A stretch of 64,000 bases of DNA, taken from NCBI GenBank assembly GCA_000226015.1, contig JH154139.1:232418-296417 (forward strand). The letters run 5' to 3'. The notes under the pieces were generated by a model. It was given only the letters and a program-made list of their open reading frames with translations, did not search any database and was not told the DNA's origin. This DNA comes from Mnemiopsis leidyi. Taxonomy: Eukaryota > Ctenophora > Tentaculata > Lobata > Bolinopsidae. Below are positions 1-11,045 of the stretch, piece by piece (positions within the stretch are counted from its first letter, which is position 1; each line of letters opens with the position of its first letter). The translations under genes were made by a program, and so were the position numbers.

Positions 1-168
1 TCTCCTCTCTCCTCTCTCCTCTCTCCTCTCTCCTCTCTCCTCTCTCCTCTCTCCTCTCTCCTCTCTCCTCTCTCCTCTCTCCTCTCTCCTCTCTCCTCTC
101 TCCTCTCTCCTCTCTCCTCTCTCCTCTCTCCTCTCTCCTCTCTCCTCTCTCCTCTCTCCTCTCTCCTC
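1..168. repeat. Heptamer satellite (TCTCCTC)n
   Basis: About 24 nearly perfect head-to-tail copies of a 7-bp pyrimidine unit, TCTCCTC, run from the window edge to position 168, so the true length is unknown. On the minus strand it is a purine tract, GAGGAGA. It lies just past the 3' end of the minus-strand coiled-coil gene. Confidence 0.95.
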
Positions 169-264
169 GATTTCAAGCCAGAAGAAATCATTTTCAGCAA
201 CTGAAGTCTTAATATACACATCTTCACACACTATCTTTTACTGTAGGTAATAAAACTGAATATC

Positions 265-1016
265 TTATGCACATTTGTTTCTCATCAACTGTCTTTGAAG
301 TTCTGCTAACTTGATTTCTTTTTCTTGAATCTGTTGCATAAGATAAAAGTTTTTATCTTCAAAGCCCAGAAAATCTGATGCGAAATCAGTAACATCACTC
401 TTCTCTTGAACAGCCCTACTTTCAGCAACTTCAACATCCCCATTCAAAGTAAGCTCCAATTTCATATCCTCTTCTACTCCCCAAAATTTCGGAGTATTTC
501 TGGAGAGAAGTGTTTTGATCTGAATCTGATCATGTATCATGTCCTCCAGTTGGAAGATGGACTGTTCAATCGAACTTATCTTCAGTCTCAGACTCCGTAT
601 TCGTGATTCCAGCTCCTTCCTGCTTGTCAGAATTTCATCCCTCGCTATTTTTTCCTTCTTTTCCTTCTCCTTAGTTCCTAACATATACTTCCTCAGGAAC
701 TCGTCAAACGTTTTTTCGTCCTCTTGTAGCAGTTTTTCTGCACGTTTTAGCCTACTTTCTGTTTCATGAGCGGTTTTCTCCAAACTTTCGATCTCACCAA
801 GTTTTATGAGTTTAGTGTAGTTCATCCTGCTCATAGCACGCTTCACTCTCAACAGTTCTGCTATGTTACCCTTCCTTGTCAACTTTCTACTCTCGTGGCT
901 TTCAAGATATAGCACTTCTTCTTTTCTCCTTACAAAACATTTCCTTGAATTTGGTGATTCAGAGGATAAGGTTGTTGTTGTTGCACATTTTGTCGAACTA
1001 TTCGGTGTATCTTGAC
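265..1016 (-). CDS. CFAP100 (CCDC37)/CCDC38-like coiled-coil protein, 3' exon
   Basis: This is one exon of about 249 codons. It opens at a 3' splice site (TTGCAG then GTCAAG on the minus strand, first base 1016) and ends in a stop at 265-267. Almost all of it is charged coiled coil. The stretch with FDEFLRKY, followed by KIARDEILTSRKELE and ending LLSRNTPKFW, matches the DUF4200 core of CFAP100 and CCDC38, where an (E/D)xFDxFLK block precedes a long helix and a (L/S)SPxxW end. A later segment, FEDKNFYLMQQIQEKE, resembles the second CFAP100 helix pair. CFAP100 with CFAP73 forms part of the modifier of inner arms complex on axonemal doublets. The first coding exons lie to the right and were not found; the incoming phase is 1. 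The protein ends soon after the second helix, earlier than vertebrate CFAP100. CFAP73/CCDC42 relatives are the main alternative. Confidence 0.6.
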
Positions 1017-1872
1017 CTGCAAGTCCCGGTTACTTAGTAAAAAACCATGACTAACTCTATAATCAAGTATTAAGCGTAAAGTCTCAAATGTTTATAGTTT
1101 ATGCAATGTAATTTTAAACACGATTCCCTAACCATTGCGATCTATCCAGATAAAAGATTTTGGACGCTGCAGCCGGTTTCTTCCAAGAACAGAGTTCTGA
1201 TGTTGAGAAGTGCGAACCTGTACTTCATGTGTCATTTAGAGCAAAATTGTGGGAAATTTCCTTCGCAAGCAATCAAAACTGCGACTAAAAGTCAACTCTT
1301 TCTAAAACACTTGACGCAACTGAGCTGATATCTTATTCTGAGTGATAACCTGCCGCTGCCGTGTGGGCTGAAGTTGTAATTAATGAGAACCACTGCAGTG
1401 AGGAGTGATGGGAAATAACACTTGTTAAGTACGTTATATATTGCATTATATAATTCGTTAGCTGACTGTTGTTCCCCCAACGCTTGGCTTCAACCGTAAA
1501 AATGAAGCAGATTGTATGCTAAATCTTCCTGAATTCAGAGATTCTTTAATGAAATATATGATATATCTCTTTGACGAGAATCTATCGAACTTTATATTTA
1601 TATGTCTGTTTAAACGAAATAGGAGTGACACTACTATACGTAACGTCACTTATCTATTACTGAATAGACGTGACCAATGCAATATAACTATAACTATGTA
1701 TAAAACTATTATATTGGTAGGATATCAAGATCTGTGGGAACCAAGTTGCTAGTTTACTACTCTTGTGCTAAACCGCCTAAACTAGCTGGATATATGATAT
1801 ACGTTGTACAGGAAACTAGCTAATATACGTTGTACTTGTACAGCTCCAGCAACAGTTTTTTCGCTTTGTATG
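1017..1872. other. Non-coding, upstream of the coiled-coil exon
   Basis: I see no convincing exon here, although the missing 5' exons of the minus-strand gene could lie in it or further right. Short open frames have neither matching splice sites nor recognisable composition. Confidence 0.5.
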
Positions 1873-2237
1873 AAGGTCGGACTAAGTCAGACAAACTATA
1901 CGTGACGAATGTATTTCAAATTCAATAGCCATGTTATAGACATAGTGTTTATCTTTTCTCGGTTATATAACCAGGTGCTTACGCCGGGCGGGCGGCTGCT
2001 ACGCGCGCGTGAAAGGGCTCTGGATAGAGCAAAGCCATAACATGAACATTATTGAGGTGTCAAGCCATCTTTTTACATTTTATTCGAATAAAGGTGATTT
2101 GACAAACAATCTCCCGACATTTCATTTTCTATTCGCTTATTGAATGAGTGATGAGGGTCGGACGTTTGCTCTAAGTCTAACCAAAGCCCTTTTGAGCGCG
2201 TCGCGCCGTCGCACGTGCCATGCTAAAGGTATTGAAG

Positions 2238-2398
2238 CTTGACGAGAGATCCGTCTACCGTTTAGTTGTAGGTTGACAACCTACTGTCGCGGCCATCACG
2301 CGCTCTCACTGCACGCATTTCTACATTCTAGACGCGTATCGCCCGTTGACCGTTTAGCTGCGTGAGTCGGGTATCACCGCGACAAGTCTTGCCGAGAT
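2238..2398 (-). repeat. Dispersed repeat, copy 1 (interrupted)
   Basis: Read on the minus strand, this begins with CTTGTCGCGGTGATACCCGACTC and ends with GGTAGACGGAT and CTCGTCAAG. It therefore carries both end blocks of a repeat seen again at 3462-3550, 37899-37944 and 53499-53585. About 70 bp of unrelated sequence separates the blocks here, suggesting an insertion or a longer subfamily. Confidence 0.5.
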
Positions 2399-2730
2399 CA
2401 GATCCAAGATCACGATATTTTCGGTCCTTTAAACGTTTTAACGTTCACTAGTAAGCAGCAAGCTGCGCGTGAGCATGGTCAAAAGCAAAAGGTGACACGC
2501 TGTCTGACTTTGTCCGACCCTCATGACGGGAGGGTGCGCGCTGCTTTGTCTGACTTCGTCCGACCCTCATGGAAATAAAATGACAGGAGGGTGCGCGCTG
2601 CCGTACAAGCGCTGCTGTACAAGTGAAACGTTGCCTGGGGACCTAAGGCTAATTGTTGAAGGAAAACGTAAAAAGAGTTGCGCAAAGCCCGTTAAGTGAC
2701 ACGCGGTTTTGATTCTAATTAGGTTTTGAT

Positions 2731-2775
2731 TTTGTCGAGGTGTTACCAGATACCCGACTCACGCAGCTAAAGCTG
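2731..2775 (+). repeat. Dispersed repeat, 5' fragment
   Basis: Carries TACCCGACTCACGCAGCTAA and AGCTGAACG, identical to the left half of the copy at 3462-3550. The right half is replaced by the arm of the inverted-repeat element. Confidence 0.6.
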
Positions 2776-2924
2776 AACGCAAACGATAAACGCGCACCCT
2801 CCCGTCATTTTATTCTCCGAATGAGGGTCGGACAAAGTCAGACAATGCTGCTACGCTTCAGGTGGTGCGCGCAGGAGGCTGCCGCTTAACGCAGCAGGCC
2901 CATGCTTGTTTCACGTTGTGACCC

Positions 2925-2970
2925 TTTTCAAAAAAATTTTTCAAAAATTTTAAAAAATTTTTTGAAAATA
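2925..2970. repeat. A/T-rich palindrome
   Basis: TTTTCAAAAAAATTTTTC is mirrored by AAAAAATTTTTTGAAAA around a short AAAATTTT centre, giving an imperfect hairpin of about 44 bp. It sits in the middle of GC-rich flanks. Confidence 0.6.
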
Positions 2971-3047
2971 GGGGGCGTGGCCGCGCTTCGCGCTTGCCGG
3001 AGGCTGCCGCTTCGCGGCAGCAGGGCTATGCAACGTGTAGCAAGCCC

Positions 3048-3420
3048 ATGCAACGTCTAGCAAGCGCGCAAAGGGTTCTGACCGGTTAAAGCAAGCTTAG
3101 CAAGGTTATGTCATAAGTAAAATTATTTCATTAAATCCAATCAGCTTCCTTTTGTATTTGGGAACTGCATAACTAATCAAATTATGTATGCATACAAACT
3201 TTGGCTGTTCAGAGCCGATTACTAGCTCATACTATGCAACGTCTAGCAAGCGCGCAAAGGGTTCTGACCGGTTAGAGCACGCTTAGTAAGGTTATGTTAT
3301 GAATAAAATTATTTCATTATATCAAATCAGCTTCCTTTTGTATTTGGGAACTGAGTAACTAATCAAATTATGTATGCATACAAACTTTGGCTGTTCAGGG
3401 CCAATAACTAGCTCATACTC
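3048..3420. repeat. Tandem duplication, two ~187-bp copies
   Basis: Two head-to-tail copies, 3048-3233 and 3234-3420, both start ATGCAACGTCTAGCAAGCGC and both contain GGTTCTGACCGGTTA and TTTGTATTTGGGAACTG. They differ at only a small fraction of positions, so the duplication is fairly recent. No coding potential is seen. Confidence 0.9.
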
Positions 3421-3461
3421 TTGGATATGAGACGTGGACAACCGTGATTAATAAATTTTTG

Positions 3462-3550
3462 ATTGTCGAGCCGTCGAGGTTATACCCGACTCACGCAGCT
3501 AAAGCTGAACGTTTCGTTAGAACAGTAGACGGATGTAATCTCGTCAAATG
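3462..3550 (+). repeat. Dispersed ~90-bp repeat, fullest copy
   Basis: Order of blocks: GTCGAGGTTATACCCGACTC, ACGCAGCTAAAGCTGAACG, TTTCGTTAGAACAGTAGACG, GATGTAATCTCGTCAA. The same order recurs reversed at 53499-53585, and the last two blocks recur at 37899-37944. No tRNA-like A and B boxes in the right order are obvious and no frame is open. A SINE or the end of a larger element are the likely explanations. Confidence 0.65.
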
Positions 3551-3561
3551 TTTGAAGGCGC

Positions 3562-6500
3562 TTCTCCCTTGGCCGGGCCTCCCACATAAGATTGTTAATT
3601 GATCTTAGTATAAGATGTTTGAACAAAAAGTTGTATATCTTTTGCAAATCATCTTATTATTTCTTTACAGCAATTAAATATTTCATTGTTCATACTGCGT
3701 TATAAATCTGTCACGGTGGCTATTGGCTATGACCTAACATGTTTTTTGAGCTCCTTTGGGTGTCATGGACTTGCTGGATTAGCCCTCAACGGAAGACGGA
3801 CACCCTGAAGTCGATTACCATTTCTTTGACTAAATTTTTTTCAATGTCTTTCCTGTGGGAGATTTGTTAATAAAGAGGTATCGTAATCTTTAAGTCTTGT
3901 ATTTCGGTTTAGATGTATTGTAAGATGTATTGTTTAAGTCTAAACTTGATCAAAAAGAATGGAGATTCAAGATCATATCGGTAATGGTCATGGTGCTTAG
4001 TGTGAATTATATGTGTGTTGATTTTGTTTGCACATGAGTCGTTCAACCAGTGGTTAAGATAAGGCCCCTGCGATTGGTTGGTTTTGAGCCCACCTTTCTG
4101 GGCACATTGCACAGCCATTGAGCTCTTTGGCCTGGTGGAATCAGCTGCAGCCAACACAGGATTGTTCTTAGTAGATCTTCAGGGTGACTCAGCAGAAACC
4201 ATTACGAACATTTAACTTGGCTCATGGATAGATGAAACCGAAAAAGATAAAATAGGCAGTGACAAAAGCACAAAAGATAATTTGAGATTGGAATTGTACT
4301 AAGATGCTGCATATATATAAAAATAAATGACGAATAATGATGCCAGCATCATCACAACTTATCTTCAAATGTATCTTTAAAAAATCTAAAATTCTATTAA
4401 AAGCTAAAATACCGAAATTCAAAATCCTGATTTATGTTGATAAATCTTTTTCTAGCTACGAAAGGGTTATCTTTGAGAAAGGTGCATGATGGTATTAAAA
4501 CTGGTGGGACACTGTATCAGGCATCCAAAACTTGGCAAATGATCTAGTCAAAGAATCAAGGCTATTGAAAAATGACCAGTACTGAAGCATCCGTTAATTA
4601 GCCTTGAAAAATGTTTCTTATTATCTAAAATGAAATTTCTGAAGGAACAGGATATCATACCTAATTGACTAATAAAAATAGTTGGGACCGCTTGTTTATG
4701 TTGGCAGCCGCTTATTTCCCATCCAGTGCCAACAGCAATTTAACTATTTAACTCAGTGAAATGGAAGTTGTGTGCCTGAGGTTATATAAGTTATTGGTAT
4801 TCACAAGAATTACTATAACTGCATAACTTTTGTGTATACAAGCCAGCCCATGAGCGCATACTTAGGTAATCAGGAGCTTATATACACATTTTCCAACCAC
4901 CCCTTGTCTGTCAAATTCCCTCCTTCACATTCTTTCTACCACATTCCTTTTGTCACAAAAAATTATTTCATTTCGAGTTTAAATTTAAAACTTTTGTCAT
5001 TCTTTAAAGTTTGTTATGCCTTACTAAAAGCTGGCACCATGGTCCAGAGTAAGAGCCCAAGGTGTACATCTAATTCGGATGCTGCCCGATATCCTGACCA
5101 AATGATATTCTCTGGAAATCCCCCTATGATTAAAAAATGATATGCGAACCACCCAAATCCGAGTATGTACGTATTTCTGGGGAGGTATTGCAAATTTTAA
5201 ACCTTTTTTCTCTAAATGTCTTGCTCCTACCTTTATTCATAGGTCAAACTATGTACATTAAACCATGTGAATTTATTTGACTACTAAAACAGTAAAACCT
5301 GAAGCATGGCCAATTGATTGTTCGTACCCGACTTCTCATTGGTCGATTGCAGTCATATGCAACCTTTAAACTATTTGTGAGTTTGTGACCCCTCCTCAGT
5401 TATACCTTTTCTCTATAGATAGAGGTATTTTTCAATTTTTGGAAGGAGTCACGTATGTTTTGTATCATTTAACAGCGATTGACCAATGAGACCTAGTGTT
5501 GCCAATCAATATTGAGCAAAGCTATCACGTGATATAAACGATTTGCACCCCTGCCAAAAATACATTTCTCTATAAAGAAAAGTATATTTGCAGCGGTGAT
5601 AAAATTCAAATCTTCAAAATTTGTTGGTCTAAATCAAGTGAACCAATGAGGGTATTTGACCACTGAAAACTAAGATAGGAACAACAAAAACGTAAACACT
5701 AGAAAAATACCCATGGTCTCGGGGTAATTGATAGCTTTTGATGATGATAATTTGTCCAGCCAAAACTGCTACGACATAAATGTTTGAAACACAAATTTCT
5801 AAATGAGCAAGTATGAAAAAGGAAATAGAATTAAGCAAAAATTGTAGCCCATGTCTTTCCTCATAATTTGTGGTGATTTTGTAAGTGTATCTGCAAGTAA
5901 GAACAGGTTAAGATAGAATTATTGGATACTTATATAGTAGGAATTTTTATCCGAGTTATTTTGCTTCAGCCACACCAAGGCCTACCTTTTATTGAAAGGC
6001 TTATTACGCTTCCGTGTTTGAATCAATTATTTGAACCAGCAATGCACTGTCAGTGTTTTGGATAAGTATTCTAGAGCTGGCCGGTCATTCGGCAAAAATT
6101 AACTTTTGGCCACTGAATACTACTAAACAGATCTTAAGAGGCGATTGATATTGCAGTTTGCACTCAATGAATGTACAGTGATAATGGCCAATTGCCAAAG
6201 TGACACTGTATGTTCAGTCATATGCACGTGCAGTCATGGTAACCATTGTAAATACTCGTGTAGGTAGCAATACTTTTTACTCGGTTATCAGAAGTTATTT
6301 CTACGTTGTTTCGTGCACTTAAATTACTCAAAATATAAAATCAAACTCCTAAAAATAAGACGAAGTTAGTTTGACCTTTTTCTTTTATCTTGCCAAAAAT
6401 TACGACTTTTTCAAACCATTTGTGACCTGCAACCGATATGGAAAACTGGTCACTTTAAACTGTTTCATGACCATATTTGGAGTTTTCTGGTTAGTTGATT

Positions 6501-6879
6501 GTTTCAGCAAGTTTGAGAGATAAGGTAAAAAACCTTTAAAAATTGCGACACTTTCCAAGATAGTTGTCTATAGAGATCGTTTCCTTCATTCAGTCCTCCA
6601 TTGTAGCGAAAATTTTCTCCTGTAGTATGATTTCCTTTGTCATCATCGATAATATTCTACTAGTAAACTGCTTGCCTTTAAGTAACATTCGGAGTCACGT
6701 CGTGGTTGACTTGTTGAGAAAAGTTTATTCAAAGATAACTGTGAGGTTAGGACGGGTCTAATATCTCTATGTATAATAGTCAATCATGCCTATAAGCCAT
6801 CTGCTCGAAATTATGGTATCTCCCAGTGTTTCCTGTTCAGCGTTAGGGAAACTAGTGACAAAATTTGATATTTGTTTAC
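3562..6879. other. A/T-rich non-coding stretch
   Basis: No exon can be supported. Open frames up to about 100 codons (for example 4832-5140 on the plus strand) lack coding-like composition. A minus-strand frame at 5629-5838 is hydrophobic and ends in a stop, but I found no matching acceptor. The 3' exons of the gene that owns the exon at 6880-7014 should lie somewhere here. Confidence 0.4.
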
Positions 6880-7014
6880 CTTTCTGGATGGTCGACTCGT
6901 CTAGAGTTCTCAAATAGAGCAATTGACCAAACCACATTGCTGGACGCAGTTGCTTCATCATACAGAGGACCATTCACAAAGTTTATAAGCACAGCCACTC
7001 TAAAGTCTAAAGAG
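6880..7014 (-). CDS. Candidate internal exon, unrecognised gene
   Basis: On the minus strand an acceptor (AAAGTTTTCAG) is followed by 135 bases and a donor (CCAGAAAG then GTAAAC). Both ends are phase 2 and the frame stays open. The peptide includes DFRVAVLINFVNGPLYDEA and NVVWSIALFENSRRVDHPE. Codons are enriched for G in first position, as expected for real coding DNA. I do not recognise the family. Neighbouring exons were not resolved: an open segment just upstream (about 7037-7140) would need an intron of only 20-35 bases. A shadow frame on the same strand runs on to 6767, so the call is tentative. Confidence 0.35.
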
Positions 7015-7770
7015 CTGAAAACTTTATGTGTCACCGGTAAGTCACCGTGTTACTGCTTGAAAAAGTTCCCTTTATGGCTTTGTAATGCTTGTCTAACTGA
7101 CAAGCACACTTGGTCATTTGGAGCTCTACGAGCATCTTATCAATGGTCAGACCGTGAAATTTTTAATTTCTAGCTTGTTTTTCGTCTTCGTGAGAGGACT
7201 CATTGCTTGATTAACCTGCTTTGTTGGAAACTTATGCTTTGGTAATCCACAGAGTGTTTAATTCCTGATATGTGTCCGAATTACTTAGTAACTATTTATC
7301 AGGATAAGATTATCCATTCCGCCATTATCTTTTCTTTTTGCTCTTTATACCGTTCATTTTACTTTTTCCTTTTTATCAAAACTTATTTCTTTATCCTACC
7401 TTATCAAATATTATTTCTTAATCTTACCTTATCAAAACTTATTTCTATATATTACCTTATATGACACCCTGCAGTCAGTTACTCGACATATGTATAAAAT
7501 CGGGATCAATCATAAGATGCTTGTAACACGAATTAAGTGATCAGTTTACCTGCATTCACAAGAATGCTGGATAACGAGAAAAGCAAAGCTCAGAGTTGGG
7601 CGGAAATGACACCTAATTAAGGGGAGGGTCGTGTCGAGGCTCACTAATTTAGAGGACCCTTAGCCACACACGTTTTCAAAAGATAAATACCAATTTTCCA
7701 TCTTACGTGGAGCACCTCTAGCTTCCTCATCACATCCTCTTGTAGCAGGGGTGTGCTTTAAAATACCTCC

Positions 7771-7861
7771 CACGTGACCTCCTCACGTGGGAACAGTGGG
7801 GAGAGCACGTGATGTCATGGTAACCACACATCTCGACGTGTCAACTGGCGGTCAGCCAATC
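7771..7861. promoter_or_regulatory. E-box/CCAAT cluster 1
   Basis: CACGTG occurs at 7771, 7784 and 7806, with a CCAAT at 7856. The first two sit in TCCCACGTGACC and CTCACGTGGG. Such spacing is typical of bHLH-ZIP (USF/MITF/Myc-Max type) plus NF-Y sites. The factor is inferred from the motif only. Confidence 0.45.
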
Positions 7862-8039
7862 AAGGACGGGCTGGAACTCACATGACGCATATTTAATCAG
7901 GTGGTCACACAGGTGAACTTCAGTCAGCGAGGGGGACATTGGGAGGGAGCGAGCGACTCTAAAATGAAGCCCTTCGTTTCCGGCCTGAGAATCCAAGTAT
8001 TGCGAGTATGCTGGATTTTTAGTGGGTCATTTTCCGTCG

Positions 8040-8536
8040 TTATGTTTCGTATCGATAGATTTTGTATCGTTACGTTTGGTATTCTTACATTTTTTATCGT
8101 TACGTTTTGTATCTTTACATTTTGTATCGTTACATTTTGTATCGTTACGTTTTGTATCTTTACATTTTGTATCGTTACATTTTGTATCGTTACATTTTGT
8201 ATCGTTACGTTTTGTATCCTTACATATTGTATCGTAACATTTTGTATCGTTACGTTTGGTATGCTTACATTTTGTATCGTTACATTTTTATCGTTACATT
8301 TGGTATCGTCACATTTTGTATCGTGACGTTTTGTATCGTTACATTTTATATCGTTACATTCTGTATCGTTACGTTTTGTATCGTTACGTTTTGTATCGTT
8401 ACATTTATTATCGTTACGTTTTGTATCGTTACATTTTGTATCGTTACATTTTTTATCGTTACATTTGGTATCGTTACATTTTGTATAGTTACATTTTGTA
8501 TCGTTACATTTTGTATCGTTAAATTTTGTATCGTAT
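8040..8536. repeat. 15-bp minisatellite, array A
   Basis: About 33 copies of a 15-bp unit, TTTTGTATCGTTACA, vary mainly at the A/G of TTACR and at the TTT/GGT positions. Because 15 is a multiple of three, long open frames run through it on both strands. These are a property of the repeat and not genes. A shorter array of the same unit lies at 9295-9492. Confidence 0.95.
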
Positions 8537-9291
8537 AAATGGTGATAAAAACCAATTGTCCTTCTGTATAACGACAGCTTATGACTTGTCAATACGGAGT
8601 TTTAGGTAACGAAAGTTTAAGACAGTTTAATTTCCCCATGAAATGAAATAAAAGATTGATAAAAGAGCACGTCACTGGCTTATCTCAAAGTCTGATTCTC
8701 GTAAGAAGATGTCCTTGACAGCTCAGATTGATTACAGCGAGTTGTAGCTATATATAGAGTTCTGATAAGTAAAATATAAGCTTTAAACTGCAAAATCTCT
8801 CGTAAGAGGAAGAAGATAACATATATGGATCAGATAAGAAAATGTAACGCTTTTAAAGTTGAAATCTCTCGTTGGAAGTCAGTTTGAATATTATGAGTGA
8901 AGTCTGTTCGAGTATTGTTCTCAAATATGGGGAGGCTTTTTTCTAATTAGGCACGAAAAATAAAAAGTTTATAAAACATTATCTTAATTCTATCTTTAAC
9001 ATGATCATGGATTGTTCAGTTTATAAAACATTATCTTAATTCTATCTCTAACATGAACATGGATTGTTCAGTTTATAAAACATTATCTTAATTCTATCTT
9101 TAACATGATCATGGATTGTTCAGTTTATAAAACATTATCTTAATTCTATCTCCAACATGAACATGGATTGTTCAGTGCTATTATGTAATAAATCTAAGGA
9201 GCCATAGTCTGTAGGCTCAGTTTGCTGGACAAATCCTCGGCGTAAGTTTGCTATTGGTAATTAGTTGGTATAGGGTTTGGTTTTTCTCAGA
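8520..9291. repeat. Segmental duplication, copy 1
   Basis: About 770 bp starting at GTATCGTATAAATGGTGAT and ending at GGTTTGGTTTTTCTCAGAT. The same sequence recurs at 9475-10144 with very few differences. Each copy is preceded by the 15-bp array, so the duplicated unit was array plus flank. The copies differ mainly in the number of internal 52-bp repeats (four here). Confidence 0.9.
8967..9174. repeat. 52-bp tandem repeat, four copies
   Basis: Four head-to-tail copies start GTTTATAAAACATTATCTTA and end CATGGATTGTTCA. Copies alternate between TTTAACATGATC and CTCTAACATGAAC versions, suggesting that a two-unit block was amplified. The paralogous segment at 9924-10027 has only two copies. Confidence 0.9.
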
Positions 9292-9294
9292 TTA

Positions 9295-9492
9295 CATTTT
9301 TTGTTGTATCGTTACATTTTGTATCGTTACAGTTTATCGTTACATTTTGTATCGTTACAATTTGTATCGTTACAATTTGTATCGTCGTTACGTTTTGTGT
9401 CGTTACGTTTTTTACCGGTATATTTTGTATCGTTACATTTGGTATCGTTACATTTTGTATCGTTAAATTTTGTATCGTTAAATTTTGTATCG
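9295..9492. repeat. 15-bp minisatellite, array B
   Basis: About 13 copies of the TTTTGTATCGTTACA unit, more degenerate than array A. It precedes copy 2 of the segmental duplication. Confidence 0.9.
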
Positions 9493-10144
9493 TATAAATG
9501 GTGATAAAACCAATTGTCCTTCTGTATAACGACAGCTTATGACTTGTCAATACGGAGTTTTAGGTAACGAAAGTTTAAGACAGTTTAATTTCCCCATGAA
9601 ATGAAATAAAAGATTGATAAAAGAGCACGTCACTGGCTTATCTCAAAGTCTGATTCTCGTAAGAAGATGTCCTTGACAGCTCAGATTGATTACAGCGAGT
9701 TGTAGCTATATATAGAGTTCTGATAAGAAAAATATAAGCTTAAACTGCAAAATCTCTTGTAAGAGGAAGAAGATAACATATATGGATCAGATAAGAAAAT
9801 ATAATGCTTTTAAAGTTGAAATCTCTGGTTGGAAGTCAGTTTGAATATTATGAGTGAAGTCTGTTCGAGTATTGCTCTCAAATATGGGGAGGCTTTTTTC
9901 TAATTAGGCACGACAAATAAAAAGTTTATAAAACATTATCTTAATTCTATCTCTAACATGAACATGGATTGTTCAGTTTATAAAACATTATCTTAATTCT
10001 ATCTCTAACATGAACTTGGATTGTTCAGTGCTATTATGTAATAAATCTAAGGAGCCATAGTCTGTAGGCTCAGTTTGCTGGACAAATCCTCGGCGTAAGT
10101 TTACTATTGTTAATTAGTTGGTGCAGGGTTTGGTTTTTCTCAGA
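9475..10144. repeat. Segmental duplication, copy 2
   Basis: Second copy of the 8520-9291 segment, shorter by about 100 bp because it keeps two 52-bp units (9924-9975 and 9976-10027) in place of four. The remaining sequence is nearly identical, pointing to a young event. Confidence 0.9.
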
Positions 10145-10627
10145 TCCTTTTTTTTCTCCGTGGACGTGTATCTGACTTACTTTTTCTTATGCCACTGCTA
10201 TTTGTATCCCGTACTAATTCTACATTACACAATAAATAGGCTCGACACTTTTACTTTTGTCTGTCGTTCAGCTAGTTTATAAAAGTTTTATTCCAGCAAT
10301 TTTTCAAAGTCTGACTTGTTCCAGGTCGTACACCGACCTTTGACAGTGTTTCACGACTTCAAAAACCTTACTCGACACTGGCCAATCACACGATTCTAAG
10401 AAACCTCGCTAACGAACAAGAGCCTTTAAAACTAGTAACTCACCAATAACAGAGCGTGTCACATTACTTTGACTGTCTCTAAGAAGCTATGCTTGTAGCG
10501 AGCTGCAAGGTCGTGTGATGTGTGGTTAACTGGCAGCAGAGGAGGCTTGTCAGCTTCTACTTATCATGTGAAGTTTTACATTTTTTAGTGTCCTGTGTTG
10601 TTGTTATACTTTGTACACAACTCATTG

Positions 10628-10990
10628 TTGTGTTGGGTGTTGTGTCTAGTGTTGTGTCTTGTGTTGTGTCTTGTGTTGTGTCTGGTGTTGTGTCTGGTGT
10701 TGTGTCTCGTGTTGTGTCTCGTGTTATGTCCGGTGTTGTGTCTAGTGTTGTGTCTGGTGTTGTGTCTAGTGCTGTGTCTTGTGTTGTGTCTGGTGTTGTG
10801 TCTGGTGTTGTGTCTGGTGTTGTGTCTGGTGTTGTGTCTGGTGTTGTGTCTGGTGTTGTGTCTGGTGTTGTGTCTGGTGTTGTGTCTGGTGTTGTGTCAG
10901 GTGTTGTGTCTGGTGTTGTGTCTAGTGTTGTGTCTGGTGTTGTGTCTGGTGTTGTGTCTGGTGTTGTGTCTGGTCTTATGTCAGGTGTAG
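10628..10990. repeat. 12-bp minisatellite (GTGTTGTGTCTG)n
   Basis: About 29 copies of a 12-bp unit with changes mostly at the CTG/CTA/CTT end. The unit length is a multiple of three, so all six frames can stay open (Val-Val-Ser-Gly on plus, Thr-Thr-Pro-Asp on minus). There is no sign of a real gene around it. Confidence 0.95.
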
Positions 10991-11045
10991 TGAATGGTAT
11001 TGTGTGGAGTTCTGTCTGGTACACTTTGTATCTTAGTTTTTTATG

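Larger units (their letters stand above)
1875..2846. mobile_element. Inverted-repeat element cluster (MITE-like), non-autonomous
   Basis: A motif of the form ATGAGGGTCGGAC-AAAGTCAGACA occurs repeatedly in both orientations: forward near 1875-1897, 2151-2175 (degenerate) and 2820-2846, reversed near 2499-2530 and 2545-2570. The arms at 2545-2599 and 2790-2846 form a ~55-bp imperfect inverted repeat that also includes the shared block ATAAAATGAC followed by GGGAGGGTGCGCGC. Local GC is much higher than in the flanks. There is no transposase frame, so this looks like one or more nested non-autonomous DNA elements. Target-site duplications were not established. Confidence 0.55.

Noticed and set aside
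4832-5140. 102-codon plus-strand frame
   Set aside because: No splice context, no domain, and composition like the A/T-rich flank.
8040-8536. CRISPR-like regular repeats
   Set aside because: Units are 15 bp with no spacers, in an animal genome; this is a minisatellite.
7901-8592. Open frames of 140-220 codons on both strands over the 15-bp array
   Set aside because: They exist because the unit is five codons long; the translations are pure repeat and every frame is open.
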